Shown here piece after piece: positions 6,090-6,739 of a stretch of 6,739 nt of DNA. Each line of letters starts with the position of its first letter. Positions within the stretch are counted from its first letter, which is position 1. A model generated the notes under the pieces. The model saw only the letters and a list, made by a program, of their open reading frames with translations, ran no database searches and was not told the origin of the DNA. A program made the translations under genes and the position numbers. Source of the stretch: an uncultured Actinomycetes bacterium (lineage in GTDB: Bacteria > Actinomycetota > Actinomycetes > S36-B12 > UBA5976); contig CALBND010000069.1 of the NCBI GenBank assembly GCA_937896305.1, forward strand, positions 1-6,739, given 5' to 3'.

Positions 6090-6739
6090 GAATCATTACT
6101 TTGCCAGTAGGTTTCTGCAATAGCAATCGCCAGCCCATAATTACTGCTCCAGTGAAAGTAAAGATTCTAATTGATTGAATCATTACGGGCCAAAATTCAC
6201 CAGAAAGGTATTGAACATATAAAGCAGGGTAAAGCACTTGCGTCATTAGTGCTGAAACTGATAATAAAATAATTATTGTTTTTGACTTGCCTTTGTGATT
6301 CAAAAGAGCCATAGCCGATAAAGCACCAATCCAAACATAAAATTGTGGAGAAAAAACTCTGCTGAAGAAAATGACAGTAATTATTACGATCAGAGCTTTA
6401 TCGAAAATCAGGAGATGATCAAATTTGCCTAGATAGTTAAGGATAAAAAGAAGAAGAAAGATAGAAATTGTTAACCAATTTGCCAAGGTAGCAATTTGAT
6501 TAGCTGTATCAAGATTTACTTCAAGGGATCCGAATCGATAAATTGTTTCAATATCAGCACCAAAGGCTTTAAAGATCATAAAAGGTAATGCAAACACTGA
6601 TTCAACTTGTAGTCCTCTCTGATTTTGGTTGGAGAAAAAATTTCCAAAGCCACCACTCCAGGAGAATAGTAAAAATAGTAATAGCAGGCTGGATGCAGAA
6701 AAATATTTAAACAGTGGCAGCAGTTTTTTTCTAGGTACA
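6082..6739 (-). CDS. Multi-pass membrane GT-C-like glycosyltransferase (C-terminal part, start beyond window)
   Basis: The frame is open from the right edge, so at least 218 C-terminal residues are visible. An internal GTG at 6597 is not the start, because good protein sequence continues upstream of it. Numbered from the first full codon, there are hydrophobic helices near 12-27, 48-60, 84-103, 113-127, 132-146, 153-175 and 188-207. The loop NQRGLQVES (39-47) and the segment FSPQFYVWIGAL (129-140) resemble the RGLQxES and SPQYxxW patterns I recall in GT-C/DUF2029 (GT87-like) membrane mannosyltransferases, which typically use polyprenyl-phosphate sugars outside the membrane. The exact donor and acceptor are not visible. 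Its stop lies within the first codons of the PimB'-like gene (ATGACTAA, 8 bp overlap), so the two are probably coupled and may act in one envelope glycolipid pathway. Confidence 0.75.
   Translation of the reverse strand, partial: VPRKKLLPLFKYFSASSLLLLFLLFSWSGGFGNFFSNQNQRGLQVESVFALPFMIFKAFGADIETIYRFGSLEVNLDTANQIATLANWLTISIFLLLFILNYLGKFDHLLIFDKALIVIITVIFFSRVFSPQFYVWIGALSAMALLNHKGKSKTIIILLSVSALMTQVLYPALYVQYLSGEFWPVMIQSIRIFTFTGAVIMGWRLLLQKPTGKVMIHD

Noticed and set aside
6082..6597. A complete 171-residue protein starting at GTG 6597
   Set aside because: The frame continues without a stop to the window edge and encodes another hydrophobic helix and the RGLQVES loop, so this is the C-terminal part of a longer gene.

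Overview
The window is a gene-dense, AT-rich stretch of an actinobacterial genome. The strongest clue is the order ctaE-qcrC-qcrA-qcrB, the actinobacterial cytochrome bc-aa3 cluster, with a diheme QcrC and an extended Rieske protein carrying three membrane segments. trpD lies next to it, as in Mycobacterium tuberculosis (Rv2192c-Rv2196), and a PimB'-like glycosyltransferase follows. Low GC, stop/start overlaps and almost no intergenic DNA suggest a streamlined aquatic actinobacterium such as the freshwater acI lineage (Nanopelagicales). That placement is an inference; the phylum-level call is firm.

Layout. Positions 1-3227, minus strand, form one respiratory operon read right to left: ctaE (oxidase subunit III), qcrC (diheme cytochrome c), qcrA (Rieske) and qcrB (cytochrome b, cut by the left edge). 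qcrC/qcrA and qcrA/qcrB share ATGA overlaps. qcrC probably starts at TTG, with a Shine-Dalgarno sequence overlapping the ctaE stop. A gap of only about 45 bp (3228-3272) separates ctaE from a divergent plus-strand set: a degenerate response-regulator receiver (3273-3719), trpD (3716-4762, ATGA overlap) and a 60-residue four-cysteine protein (4779-4961). The last runs 21 bp into the convergent glycosyltransferase gene. Positions 4941-6739, minus strand, hold a multi-pass GT-C-like membrane protein (cut by the right edge) followed by a GT4 glycosyltransferase closely resembling PimB', with an 8 bp overlap.

Function. The left half encodes the menaquinol-oxidising bc1 complex and part of the terminal oxidase; in Actinobacteria these form a supercomplex in which QcrC replaces a soluble cytochrome c. 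The middle encodes a tryptophan-pathway enzyme between two small proteins of unknown role. The right half encodes probable envelope glycolipid mannosylation: a cytoplasmic GDP-mannose enzyme and a membrane enzyme that may use a lipid-linked sugar.

There is no gene-free stretch over 300 bp. I saw no tRNA, rRNA, CRISPR, insertion sequence or phage signal. The least-explained items are the pseudo-receiver, the cysteine-rich mini-protein and the compact divergent start region.
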